A stretch of DNA of 39,143 nt from CAYRLW01 sp964425215 (GTDB taxonomy: Bacteria > Spirochaetota > Spirochaetia > Treponematales > Breznakiellaceae), in the NCBI GenBank assembly GCA_964425215.1, contig CAYRLW010000036.1, positions 1 to 39,143 of the forward strand. The letters are read 5' to 3'. Positions within the stretch are counted from its first letter, which is position 1. Every line of letters begins with the position of its first letter. A program made the translations under genes and the position numbers. Below are positions 8,394-16,010 of this stretch, piece by piece. The notes beneath the pieces are model-generated. The model was not told the origin of the DNA. It saw only the letters and a program-made list of their open reading frames with translations, and did no database searches.

Positions 8394-9421
8394 AATCGCC
8401 CCCTTCGATGTCTCGGGGAGTTCTCCGAGATGGTTTCCCCAGGGATATAATCTCCCGCTAAGGTCATCCTGATATCATCATCCGATCGATCCACCAATCG
8501 AGCTTTCAACCAGGCTCCGGTTCGAAATCCCAGCTCTTGGATTGAAAACTCCACCGTATCAATTCTTCGGGGGGCCAAATCCAGGACCGGCGAATTATCA
8601 AATCCCGTAAGGGCAAAATCCCGGGGAATTTCTAACCCTTCTCGGAGAGCCCGATTATATATATGCACCGCGATTAGATCGTTAAAACAAAAGATCGAGT
8701 CGTACCCCCGATCGGTGATGGATCTGATAAAGGGTCCATCAATTCCGGGGATATCGGCGAACTCGAAACAATCCTCCGGTCCAAGACGGATACCCAGTTT
8801 GGAAGCGGCTCCTAAAAGTCCGGCCCGTCGTTCCCTGGAGATATACGCTACGGGGGAAAATCCTATAAAACAGGGTTTTTTCGTACCCCGAACCTCAGCA
8901 ACCCGCCGGAGAAGGGTTTCCATACCTAAATAATTATCCACCGCCACGAAGTTCCATTCCGGATGCACCCGATTGATGTGAATTACCGGCACATCCCGTT
9001 TCGCGTACCGCTCGTACAAAGAAGGATCGGCTTCGGTAAACGCAAAAATCACCCCATCCACAACGGCGGTCTTTTTTGCGTTAAAAGCCCCATCGGAACC
9101 ATCGTTGAGGGCTGTTATGATATTGACCCGTACATCCCCAAAGCCCCGCTGAATGCCGTCAATGAGCAAGGCCACGTCGTAGAACAGATGGACGTACACG
9201 TCCCGACTCTCGGGAATGTACAACTTGATCGTCATAATCGTCCGGGATTCGGGCCGACGTATCAACCGTCGCTCAAATCCTAGTTGGAGCGCCGTAGCTT
9301 TTATTAGACGTCGCGTTTCCTCGCCCACCAAATCCGAATCGTCCAGCGCCCGGGAAACCGTACTCGTGGAAACCCTGGCCGCTTTAGCCACGTCATAAAC
9401 CGTGACCCTTCGTTTCGTCAT
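8390..9421 (-). CDS. LacI family transcriptional regulator
   Basis: This 343-residue repressor begins with the LacI-type helix-turn-helix (VTVYDVAKAARVSTSTVSRAL, residues about 6-26), followed by a periplasmic-binding-protein-like effector domain ending with the LALTGFDNSP-type strand (FALTGFDNSPVLDLAPRRIDTVEF). The hinge helix after residue 47 (LGFERRLIRRPES) departs from the usual YxPNxxAR pattern. It lies between the OYE and flavoprotein genes, 6 bases after one and overlapping the other by four. Two identical TTGCATGCAA palindromes at this operon's promoter and at the SDR promoter are its likely targets, giving autoregulation plus control of the SDR. Confidence 0.93.
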   Translation of the reverse strand: MTKRRVTVYDVAKAARVSTSTVSRALDDSDLVGEETRRLIKATALQLGFERRLIRRPESRTIMTIKLYIPESRDVYVHLFYDVALLIDGIQRGFGDVRVNIITALNDGSDGAFNAKKTAVVDGVIFAFTEADPSLYERYAKRDVPVIHINRVHPEWNFVAVDNYLGMETLLRRVAEVRGTKKPCFIGFSPVAYISRERRAGLLGAASKLGIRLGPEDCFEFADIPGIDGPFIRSITDRGYDSIFCFNDLIAVHIYNRALREGLEIPRDFALTGFDNSPVLDLAPRRIDTVEFSIQELGFRTGAWLKARLVDRSDDDIRMTLAGDYIPGETISENSPRHRRGRL

Positions 9422-9427
9422 GACTCT

Positions 9428-10675
9428 CTACGCTCCCGCCGATGTGGAGGACAATAATTTTTTATAATAGCTATTGTAGAAAGAACATCCATCGTTAACC
9501 TGTTTTACCATCAATTTAGAACAACCCGAACAACCGGTACACCAACGGGGTTCTTCGCCCCGGAATAGTTTGGCCGGAGTTTCCGGGTCAGCGAATTCTT
9601 GCCGTCCAAAACCCGCGAAATCCGAATAACCTCGGCTAATACAATCCGCCGCAAGGTTTAACGCCTCGGCTTTTAAAATGGAATAGGCCGATTGAATCAC
9701 CGCGGGCCCCGTGTCGGACCGGTTATGAGCGGAGACAATAGCGGTTCTCCCACTGGACGTTCCCATCGTTTGATTTGAAGGATTAGAACGTAGCGTTTCC
9801 GTAACGGTCTTTGAATAACGGATGTGATCGAGGTAGAACCATCGTCCCTGGGGAACAGGGCGGGTTAGTTCGGAAATTTCTCCGGGGATACCGGCGGAAA
9901 CGTTGATGTAATCCATTCCCAATTCTTTCATCAGCAGAACCAGCCGTTTCATTTCCGACAGGTCTTCCACCAATTCGTCCGGAGCCCCGGTTCCGCAACC
10001 GCCACGAATCCCCTCGTACAGGGAAATTCTCGCGCCAATAATAAAATCCGAACGGACCGAAGCCGCTCTAATTTCGCCGTAGCTTTCCCGTAAAAACCTC
10101 GTACGATCCTCGAAGGAACCTCCCCAACCATCGGTTCGAACGTTCGCGGGCCGAAGCATCTCCGCACCAAAGTACCCATGGCACATTTTAAAGTCGATCC
10201 CATCGGCCCCCGCTTCCTCTACCATCCGGGCCGCTTCCACAAACTTTTGTCGTATAGCCTCAATTTCCGAGGTTTCCAGAAGTCTCGCTCCCGTGGGGCC
10301 ACCCTTATACAAGGTGGTCGGTACCGTACCCGCGCTTCCTTTCCTGCCAGAATGGGTCAATTGAACCAAAAGGATACCCTCGGGGTTTGCCGATTTATAC
10401 GCCCCAACCAAACGTTTAAAGGCGTCCAAATTTCGCCGTTCCAAAATCAGCTGGTTTACCCGAGCCAAGCAGTCGCCCACCACCGAAACCGCTTCCATCA
10501 CCGCGACGCCCCATAGCCCTCGTCCGAGGTTTTCATACCGTTGTATGGTCCGTTCCGATGGCCGCCCTCCATTCTCGCCGTCGTTGCCCTCCATGGGTTG
10601 GGCCACAAAACGATTCGGGGCGGGCTGTGCCCCAATTAATTGTGGAGTTCGCAGTATGGGCGGTACGTCGATCAT
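9428..10675 (-). CDS. Old yellow enzyme family NADH:flavin oxidoreductase with Cys cluster
   Basis: This 415-residue FMN TIM barrel of the enoate reductase/2,4-dienoyl-CoA reductase type has the segments QLTHSGRKG and GADGIDFKMCHGYFG-EMLRP (active-site His) and a carboxy-terminal cysteine set, CTGCSGCSKLMVKQVNDGC. The spacing resembles the 4Fe-4S ligands of FadH/BaiC-type enzymes. Those relatives are about 650 residues and carry a C-terminal FAD/NAD domain; this protein stops just after the cluster, so electrons must come from a separate partner. It is the first gene of the OYE-LacI-flavoprotein operon, with a promoter about 60 bases upstream. GAGGG precedes the ATG at 10675. Confidence 0.88.
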   Translation of the reverse strand: MIDVPPILRTPQLIGAQPAPNRFVAQPMEGNDGENGGRPSERTIQRYENLGRGLWGVAVMEAVSVVGDCLARVNQLILERRNLDAFKRLVGAYKSANPEGILLVQLTHSGRKGSAGTVPTTLYKGGPTGARLLETSEIEAIRQKFVEAARMVEEAGADGIDFKMCHGYFGAEMLRPANVRTDGWGGSFEDRTRFLRESYGEIRAASVRSDFIIGARISLYEGIRGGCGTGAPDELVEDLSEMKRLVLLMKELGMDYINVSAGIPGEISELTRPVPQGRWFYLDHIRYSKTVTETLRSNPSNQTMGTSSGRTAIVSAHNRSDTGPAVIQSAYSILKAEALNLAADCISRGYSDFAGFGRQEFADPETPAKLFRGEEPRWCTGCSGCSKLMVKQVNDGCSFYNSYYKKLLSSTSAGA

Positions 10676-10726
10676 TATGGGTAACCCTCAATATTAGTTT
10701 GACAGAATATCGCAACATTTTATTAG

Positions 10727-10736
10727 TTGCATGCAA
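10727..10736. promoter_or_regulatory. Palindromic operator TTGCATGCAA upstream of the OYE operon
   Basis: A perfect 10-base palindrome lies two bases downstream of the minus-strand -10 box and covers the expected transcription start. It is identical in core and in position to the element at the SDR promoter (5415-5426). It is the likely autoregulatory site of the LacI-family protein in this operon. Confidence 0.65.
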
Positions 10737-10738
10737 AT

Positions 10739-10768
10739 ATTCTAAATCCAATATTGCTATTTCGTCAA
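10739..10768 (-). promoter_or_regulatory. Sigma-70 promoter of the OYE-LacI-flavoprotein operon
   Basis: On the minus strand TTGACG (10763-10768), an 18-base spacer and TAGAAT (10739-10744) form a good promoter. It gives a leader of roughly 57 bases before the OYE start. Confidence 0.65.
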
Positions 10769-10785
10769 GAAAAATTTGTTTCTCG

Positions 10786-12363
10786 TTACTCTTCCCGGGT
10801 TATCTTTTTTAGAATCGCGACCAGAGCCCCGTCCAATCGGCCTCGCTTAGCTTCGTCTTCCAAAATGGCCAGAGCCTTTTCCAGGGGAACGGCTTTTTTA
10901 TAAGGCCGATCCGACGCGGTTAGGGCGTCGTACACATCGGCCACCGCCAGGATCCGCCCCTGAATGGGTATCTGATCTCCCCTCAAACCGTCGGGGTACC
11001 CCGTACCATTGAGCATTTCGTGGTGGGTCTTAACGTAGAGGGGGATACCTTCGTACTCCCGAGGCCAGGGAATCCGCTTAACAAATTCGTAGGATCGAAC
11101 CACGTGACGCTCAATTTCAGAGCGTTCTTGGTCGTTCAGGCTTCCTTTTCTGATCCGTAAATTTGCGATTTCCAATTCCGTCAGCAGGGGTATCGTTTCA
11201 TCGTCTATTCCTACGGATCGAGGAATAGGGGAATTAAGAATCCTCGAAATGACAGTTTCTGGATCCTCCGGTGTAATGGAGGGTTCGTTGAGATGTTCAA
11301 TAAGTTTGGTAATTTCCAAAAGTTCAGCGATGTGGCGGTCCCGTTCCTGGTCCAGCAAGCGAACCGTGTCGCTATCCAAATCGTTTTGCCGCTGAGAATA
11401 ATCCAGTTCCAAAGAACGACGAAGATACTTAAGCCGAAGCTGAAGCTTCTCCAAATCCTCGGGGTACAGTTTTTTTGCCTTTAAGAAAATAGAGGGATCG
11501 ATGTACACCTTTCCAAAGTCATGCAGAAGCCCTGCGTACTCCAGTTCTTTGATAGCGGCCTCCGAAAAGCGACAGGGAAGGCCAGCCTTTCTATCCTGAT
11601 CGTTTAAGCTCTGGGCGATTTGAACAGCGATCCGAGCGACCCGGTACGAATGGCCGCTGGTAGCGGGGTCCCGCTCTTCCACCGCTTCGACAGCGGCTAA
11701 CACAAATTGTTCAAACTGGTTCAGGATCCTTTTTATCATGGCCGCATTTTCCAGGGCTATCGCCGCTTGGGCCGCCACAGCCTCCATAAGTCCTTCGTAC
11801 CTCTTTTTAAAAGGCACGACCATCGTATCAAAATCCTCAAAGGTTTTAAGGAGTATCGTATCCGGATCGAGGGTGTAATTTTTACCGTTTTCTTTTGAGT
11901 TTATAAGCTGAACAACCCCGACAATCGCCCCCGTATGATCGGTCATAGGAACGATTAGCATGGATTTGGTCCGATACCCGTGGGCTAAATCGAAGGAATC
12001 GTTAAAACTAAAGGGAAGAGACGGATCAAGATGATACACGTCGTCGATATTCAAGGTCCTACCGGTTAAAGAAACGTACCCCGCGATTGACCCCGTGGTC
12101 CGTGGCATGGTGTATTCCTCGTAGGGAAGGTCCATAGAAACGGTCCGAGAGTATTTGAACCGTAGCAAAGACGAACCGTGGGCTTCTTCCACCAGGAAGA
12201 TACTTCCCGCATCGGCCCCGGTTATATGGCGGCTCACGTCTAAAATACGGCGCAGGAGCTTATCCGTATCCCGTTCCCGCATCAATTCACGGCCTATTTC
12301 TATCAATAGTTCCTGATCGTGGAACGCGTCCCGCATTTCATCAAAAGTCGGCGTCATATCCAT
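10786..12363 (-). CDS. GAF and HD-GYP domain protein, probable cyclic-di-GMP phosphodiesterase
   Basis: The 525-residue protein has an N-terminal GAF sensory domain (about residues 20-200, with GSIFLVEE and SMLIVPMTD) and a C-terminal HD-GYP domain. The HD pair is H281-D282 in LLHDFGK; HHEMLNGTGYPDGL carries the GYP motif at about 455-457, followed by AVADVYDALTASDRPYK. HD-GYP enzymes hydrolyse cyclic-di-GMP to pGpG or GMP. The HD-to-GYP distance is about 174 residues against some 60-65 in ordinary members, so there is a roughly 110-residue, charged, partly coiled-coil-like insertion. I start at the ATG at 12363, with AGGA upstream; an extension to 12408 would need a TTG and has no ribosome site. 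It is monocistronic and divergent from PIN-PhoH. Confidence 0.9.
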   Translation of the reverse strand: MDMTPTFDEMRDAFHDQELLIEIGRELMRERDTDKLLRRILDVSRHITGADAGSIFLVEEAHGSSLLRFKYSRTVSMDLPYEEYTMPRTTGSIAGYVSLTGRTLNIDDVYHLDPSLPFSFNDSFDLAHGYRTKSMLIVPMTDHTGAIVGVVQLINSKENGKNYTLDPDTILLKTFEDFDTMVVPFKKRYEGLMEAVAAQAAIALENAAMIKRILNQFEQFVLAAVEAVEERDPATSGHSYRVARIAVQIAQSLNDQDRKAGLPCRFSEAAIKELEYAGLLHDFGKVYIDPSIFLKAKKLYPEDLEKLQLRLKYLRRSLELDYSQRQNDLDSDTVRLLDQERDRHIAELLEITKLIEHLNEPSITPEDPETVISRILNSPIPRSVGIDDETIPLLTELEIANLRIRKGSLNDQERSEIERHVVRSYEFVKRIPWPREYEGIPLYVKTHHEMLNGTGYPDGLRGDQIPIQGRILAVADVYDALTASDRPYKKAVPLEKALAILEDEAKRGRLDGALVAILKKITREE

Positions 12364-12371
12364 ATAAGATC

Positions 12372-12431
12372 CTACAGATGGTATCGGACAATGGAGCGGA
12401 GGAAACAACCGGTAAAACGTATGGGGTGCAT
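12372..12431 (-). CDS. Possible 19-codon upstream ORF in the HD-GYP leader
   Basis: In the roughly 150-base leader of the HD-GYP mRNA, an ATG at 12431 has GGGAG six bases upstream and opens a 19-residue frame (MHPIRFTGCFLRSIVRYHL) ending in TAG eight bases before the HD-GYP start. The good ribosome site and its end close to the main start suggest translational coupling or a leader peptide. A frame this short can arise by chance. Confidence 0.3.
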   Translation of the reverse strand: MHPIRFTGCFLRSIVRYHL

Positions 12432-12518
12432 AAAAAACTCCCTGGAAAAACCATCGGGAACCGGAGACAGCGACCCAACGCCCCGATTTTCCGAAGATTC
12501 AAGCCTCATTCCGGTGCA

Positions 12519-12546
12519 ATTATACCGTGCTCAGCGTAATACGCAA
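12519..12546 (-). promoter_or_regulatory. Sigma-70 promoter of the HD-GYP gene
   Basis: On the minus strand TTGCGT (12541-12546), 16 bases, then TATAAT (12519-12524). This predicts a leader of about 150 bases. I looked for a cyclic-di-GMP riboswitch there and did not recognise one. Confidence 0.55.
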
Positions 12547-12617
12547 GTCGTTTTTGCTCTCCTGTAAAATAAAATGTCCGGTTTTCCTATTTATTCTTGC
12601 CTGGGTTTGCAAGAGCC

Positions 12618-12646
12618 TTGCCTGTATTTGGAAGCGGTAGTACACT
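12618..12646 (+). promoter_or_regulatory. Promoter abutting the PIN-PhoH start codon
   Basis: TTGCCT (12618-12623), a 17-base spacer and TACACT (12641-12646) lie so that transcription should begin at about 12652-12654, directly at the ATG at 12655. There is no Shine-Dalgarno sequence, so the mRNA may be leaderless. TACAC and GTGTA around the -10 and start (12641-12655) form a short inverted repeat. Confidence 0.5.
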
Positions 12647-12654
12647 TTTGGTGT

Positions 12655-13974
12655 ATGCCCAAATCGAATAAACTCTTTGTTATCGATACCAACGTGTTTA
12701 TCCATAACCCGGAGGCGGTTCTTTCCTTTAGGGATGTGGAAATCGCTATTCCCCTGGTGGTTTTGGAAGAGCTGGATAAGTTAAAAACCTATCAGGACCA
12801 GCGGGGGAAGAACGCCCGGGACGCGATCCGTTTCTTTAACAATTTGGTGAAAGGGGGAGATGTCCGTAGCGGGGTCAAACTTGAAAACGGTTCCCTTTTG
12901 CGGGTAATTTTTGGTCGAGTAAGCGCACCCCCGGACGATTTACCCTTGGATAAAAACGATAACATCATTATCCTCCAGGCCGCTGAATTATCTCGGGATG
13001 GTCGGCCGGTCTTTTTTGTATCCAAGGATATTAACGCCCGGGTCAAGGCCGCCGCCCTTGGTCTGCGGGCGGTGGATTATGAAAAACAAAAGGTTAACGC
13101 CTCGGAACTCTACGGGGGTTTTCGGGATTTGGAAGTAAAGGACCCCCTTAGCGAGGATTTTCAAACGAACGAGGCCTCAGTACGGAATATCCTTAACCAG
13201 GGGAATTTTAAACTTCGAGCCAATGAGTACCTCCATATCCACAATTCAGAGTCGGCTCCGGATTTTCTTTGCCGTTGGTCTATTCAAACCGGACAACTAG
13301 AATTCGTTTCTCCAGAACGCAAACAATGTTTTGGAATTCAAGCTAGAAACGAACGGCAATGGGCCGCCCTAGACCTTCTGCTAAACCCCGATATTTCCTG
13401 TGTAACCCTCGTAGGACGGGCTGGAACCGGAAAAACCCTGCTGGCCATCGCCGCGGGACTTCATTTGGTGATAGACGAAAAAAGGTACGATCGAATTTTA
13501 GTTTCCCGCCCCATTGTCCCCCTTGGAAAAGATATCGGTTACCTGCCGGGAGAAAAGTCAGCTAAGCTGGCTACGTGGATGGAGCCAATCTTTGATAACC
13601 TGGAGTACCTGCTCTCTCTAAACAAACGTCCCAACCTAAAAAACATGGATCAAATTTTTAAAGACCGGTATATGGAAGTAGAAGCGGTTACCTATATCAG
13701 GGGAAGATCCCTTCCGTCCCAATTTATCGTCATCGACGAAGCCCAGAATTTAACTCCCCACGAAATAAAAACCATCGTCTCCCGAGCCGGTTCCCAATCC
13801 AAGGTCGTTTTGACCGGAGACCCCGAACAAATTGACAATATGTATTTGGACGCCAATTCCAACGGTCTCTCCTACCTGGTGGAAGCCTTTAAAGGCGAAA
13901 GCATTTTTGGACATATCACCCTGCAAAAGACCGAACGGAGCGAACTGGCGGAGCTGGCGGCCCGACTGTTGTAG
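12655..13974 (+). CDS. phoH: PIN domain - PhoH family ATPase fusion
   Basis: The 439-residue protein has an N-terminal PIN nuclease domain (about 1-135; the acidic start FVIDTNVF with D11, VLEELDKLK, and NARDAIRF) and a C-terminal PhoH P-loop domain. The latter has Walker A in VGRAGTGKTLLA at 253-264 (K260) and Walker B in FIVIDEAQN at about D361-E362. PIN-PhoH proteins (PhoH2 type) are ATP-dependent RNA-unwinding ribonucleases in the cases studied; length fits that family. I choose the ATG at 12655 because the PIN domain begins immediately; an upstream ATG at 12574 gives an unrelated extension. No antitoxin-like ORF precedes it. It is divergent from HD-GYP and convergent with the glycosyltransferase fusion. 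Confidence 0.92.
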   Translation: MPKSNKLFVIDTNVFIHNPEAVLSFRDVEIAIPLVVLEELDKLKTYQDQRGKNARDAIRFFNNLVKGGDVRSGVKLENGSLLRVIFGRVSAPPDDLPLDKNDNIIILQAAELSRDGRPVFFVSKDINARVKAAALGLRAVDYEKQKVNASELYGGFRDLEVKDPLSEDFQTNEASVRNILNQGNFKLRANEYLHIHNSESAPDFLCRWSIQTGQLEFVSPERKQCFGIQARNERQWAALDLLLNPDISCVTLVGRAGTGKTLLAIAAGLHLVIDEKRYDRILVSRPIVPLGKDIGYLPGEKSAKLATWMEPIFDNLEYLLSLNKRPNLKNMDQIFKDRYMEVEAVTYIRGRSLPSQFIVIDEAQNLTPHEIKTIVSRAGSQSKVVLTGDPEQIDNMYLDANSNGLSYLVEAFKGESIFGHITLQKTERSELAELAARLL

Positions 13975-13978
13975 AAAC

Positions 13979-14125
13979 TATCGGTTCGAGACCTGCCCCG
14001 TTACCGGTTTATTCGCGGCCCTGGCTTTGCTGGTTTTACCATCGACCTTTGCAAACGGGGCAAGGGAACCAGGGGCCCTGTCAGCTCCAGAATACCCAGG
14101 GGTCCCGCGGTATCGTGTTATGATC
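13979..14125 (+). pseudogene. Possible decayed signal-peptide fragment
   Basis: In the 151 bases between the convergent PhoH and glycosyltransferase genes, the frame from 13979 reads TCPVTGLFAALALLVLPSTF then ANGAREPG. That has the look of a spirochaetal signal peptide and cleavage region (compare FAGGSSEG in the sugar-binding protein of this window). There is no start codon in frame outside PhoH and no recognisable mature protein, so it may be a remnant of a lost exported-protein gene, or chance. No clear terminator was seen in this stretch. Confidence 0.25.
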
Positions 14126-15955
14126 TTAACCAGGATGTATATTCTGCAACCTTTCCATTTCCAGTCTCGTCCTTTGCATCAGGTCCCTTGTGGCTTCCCG
14201 TTCTAAAAGTTGGGGATCCGGATACTGGGGCTGTCCAATTTTAACAAAAACTATTTGACCAAATAAAAAACGCAGGATCCCCTTTTTTCGTTTTTTAAAA
14301 AATATCCGTATTGGAACTACCGGTACAGCCGCTTTCACTGCTAACTGGAAGGCCCCCCGTTTAAAGGTTCGCAGGGTATCGTCAAACCGGACCAGCTCGC
14401 CTTCGGGAAACACATGAATAAAACGATGGGACCGTAAGAGACGGGAAAGTTCGTAAAAAAAGATTCGGCCTTCGGTTAAATTGGTTGGAATAGGTACACT
14501 GCCCAGGGCGTTCACTAAAAAACCCGTAATGGGCTGTTTAAAATTATCCGGGATGGAGGTAAAAATAGGCTTTTTCAGAAACACGGCTAAACCGATCATG
14601 GCCGAGTCCAGGGGGTGTACGTGGTTGGCAACCAATACGGCCCCGCCTTTTTTGGCGACTCTGCGTAAAATAGACCGGTTTTGTACCCGTAACCGAAAAA
14701 CAAAGGCGCAGTACAACCAAAGGAGAGGAATAGCGATGATGTAATAAAAAAGTATAGAAAATAACCGGGTCGGTATTCCCTTGTTTATCCGCCGTTTATA
14801 GTCCCTCCCCAAACTTGTTTTTTCAATCCCCTTCGTTTGGCCGTCCTGCCGGGCCATATTGAACATTTGCTCTGCCTTCCTGATCGAGTATTCAAGCCGG
14901 TACACCTGGGCCCGCTGGGCGTAGGCGGCTTCCATGGCAACCCGCTCCTGGGGATGCTCGATCCAATAATCGATCTTTTTGGCTAAATCTCGACTATTAC
15001 CGGCCTTAAATAGACTTCGTTCATCCAAAGCGAATTGGCCGGTGGCGCTCTTTTTACTATCCGAAATTATCGGAACCTTTCCGCATGCGATGGCTTCCAG
15101 ACAAGCGATGGCTTCGATTTCCGCGTCCGCCGCATGGATGTAGAGATCGGAAGCGTGGATTAGAGAAATAAGGTCTTCCTGTTTATAGAACCCAAAGGTG
15201 GGTGGGTTTGAGAGCCCCGAAGCTAATTTCCTCAGTTTCTTTTCCAATGGACCCGCCCCGGCTAAACACAGTTTAATTCGAGCCTCGTATCGGGACTGTT
15301 TTATCGCCCGTATTAACACATCTTGCCGTTTTTCCGGAGCGAAACGGCCAATCATAAGGATATGGAAAAAGTCTGAAGGGGCCTTCGGTTGTTCTGAAGG
15401 ATGAAAGGCAGGGGCGACCCCGTTGGAAATCACGTGGAGCCTTCCCTTATAACGGTGTTTGACCAACTCTTGGGCAATAAAGGACGAAGGGCAATGGATA
15501 TGCTCCACATGTCGATAAAAACGGAACCGGTAAAATCGATACAAAAAAGAAGCCACAGGGGCGCCCCAGGCTCCCAAGCCCGCACCGTAGGTAACGTTCT
15601 CGGGTTGGGAATGAAAGGCTCCCGTAACCGCTACACCCATTTTTTTGGCTAGTTTGACCCCCCTTCGGGATACCTGCCAGGGCATAAAAAAATGGACCAC
15701 ATCGGCGCCCATAAAAGCTTCTGTCATAATTTTTTTATCGTATTTCGCAAAGACCATGGACTGCTGATGAGCAACCGGAATAACCAAAGGAATATAATGT
15801 TCCGGTAGGGAGTACGTATCGGGGCCCTGGACCCCAACGCTAACGATCCGAACCCTATGGCCTCGTTCTCGAAGAGCCTCCACAAAACGGTAGGCTGTTA
15901 TGGTAGTCCCATTGGTCAAAAGACCATAATTGTCGATCACAAAAACAATGACCAT
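14126..15955 (-). CDS. Glycosyltransferase (GT4) - acyltransferase (PlsC-like) fusion
   Basis: This 609-residue bifunctional protein has two parts. Residues about 1-375 are a GT4/GT-B glycosyltransferase: an N-terminal GLLTNGTTITAYRF segment, ISNGVAPAFHPSE, the donor half starting ILMIGRFAPEKRQDVLIRA, and the E-x7-E-like EIEAIACLEAIACGK. After a linker with a hydrophobic segment (about 405-425), residues about 430-600 are a lysophospholipid acyltransferase: NHVHPLD (N444-D450, the H-x4-D motif) and VFPEGE (about 515-520). Both active sites look intact. It may build a glycolipid by glycosylating and acylating a lipid or by making the acylated acceptor itself; substrate and order are unknown. 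The hydrophobic segment suggests membrane attachment. AAGGGAAATT precedes the ATG. Confidence 0.9.
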   Translation of the reverse strand: MVIVFVIDNYGLLTNGTTITAYRFVEALRERGHRVRIVSVGVQGPDTYSLPEHYIPLVIPVAHQQSMVFAKYDKKIMTEAFMGADVVHFFMPWQVSRRGVKLAKKMGVAVTGAFHSQPENVTYGAGLGAWGAPVASFLYRFYRFRFYRHVEHIHCPSSFIAQELVKHRYKGRLHVISNGVAPAFHPSEQPKAPSDFFHILMIGRFAPEKRQDVLIRAIKQSRYEARIKLCLAGAGPLEKKLRKLASGLSNPPTFGFYKQEDLISLIHASDLYIHAADAEIEAIACLEAIACGKVPIISDSKKSATGQFALDERSLFKAGNSRDLAKKIDYWIEHPQERVAMEAAYAQRAQVYRLEYSIRKAEQMFNMARQDGQTKGIEKTSLGRDYKRRINKGIPTRLFSILFYYIIAIPLLWLYCAFVFRLRVQNRSILRRVAKKGGAVLVANHVHPLDSAMIGLAVFLKKPIFTSIPDNFKQPITGFLVNALGSVPIPTNLTEGRIFFYELSRLLRSHRFIHVFPEGELVRFDDTLRTFKRGAFQLAVKAAVPVVPIRIFFKKRKKGILRFLFGQIVFVKIGQPQYPDPQLLEREATRDLMQRTRLEMERLQNIHPG

Positions 15956-15971
15956 AATTTCCCTTAAAGCA

Positions 15972-15995
15972 GGGGCCCCAGTTTCCCGGGGCCCC
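15972..15995 (-). terminator. GGGGCCCC hairpin at the end of the purine operon
   Basis: Two GGGGCCCC blocks separated by 8 bases form a very stable hairpin starting 15 bases after the xdhA stop codon. The minus-strand 3' side has only a short T-run (TTT). Its sequence is closely similar to the hairpin after the BMP-family binding-protein gene (32072-32093). Confidence 0.6.
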
Positions 15996-16010
15996 GTGGA
16001 GCGTAAAAGA

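Noticed and set aside
12364..12408. TTG start at 12408 for HD-GYP
   Set aside because: No ribosome site and no domain content; ATG at 12363 with AGGA is better.
12364..12518. Cyclic-di-GMP riboswitch in the HD-GYP leader
   Set aside because: The leader lacks the conserved GEMM core sequences; nothing recognisable beyond the short ORF.
15082..15091. CGCATGCG palindrome as another operator of the LacI regulon
   Set aside because: It lies inside the glycosyltransferase coding sequence, differs from TTGCATGCAA and has no promoter.
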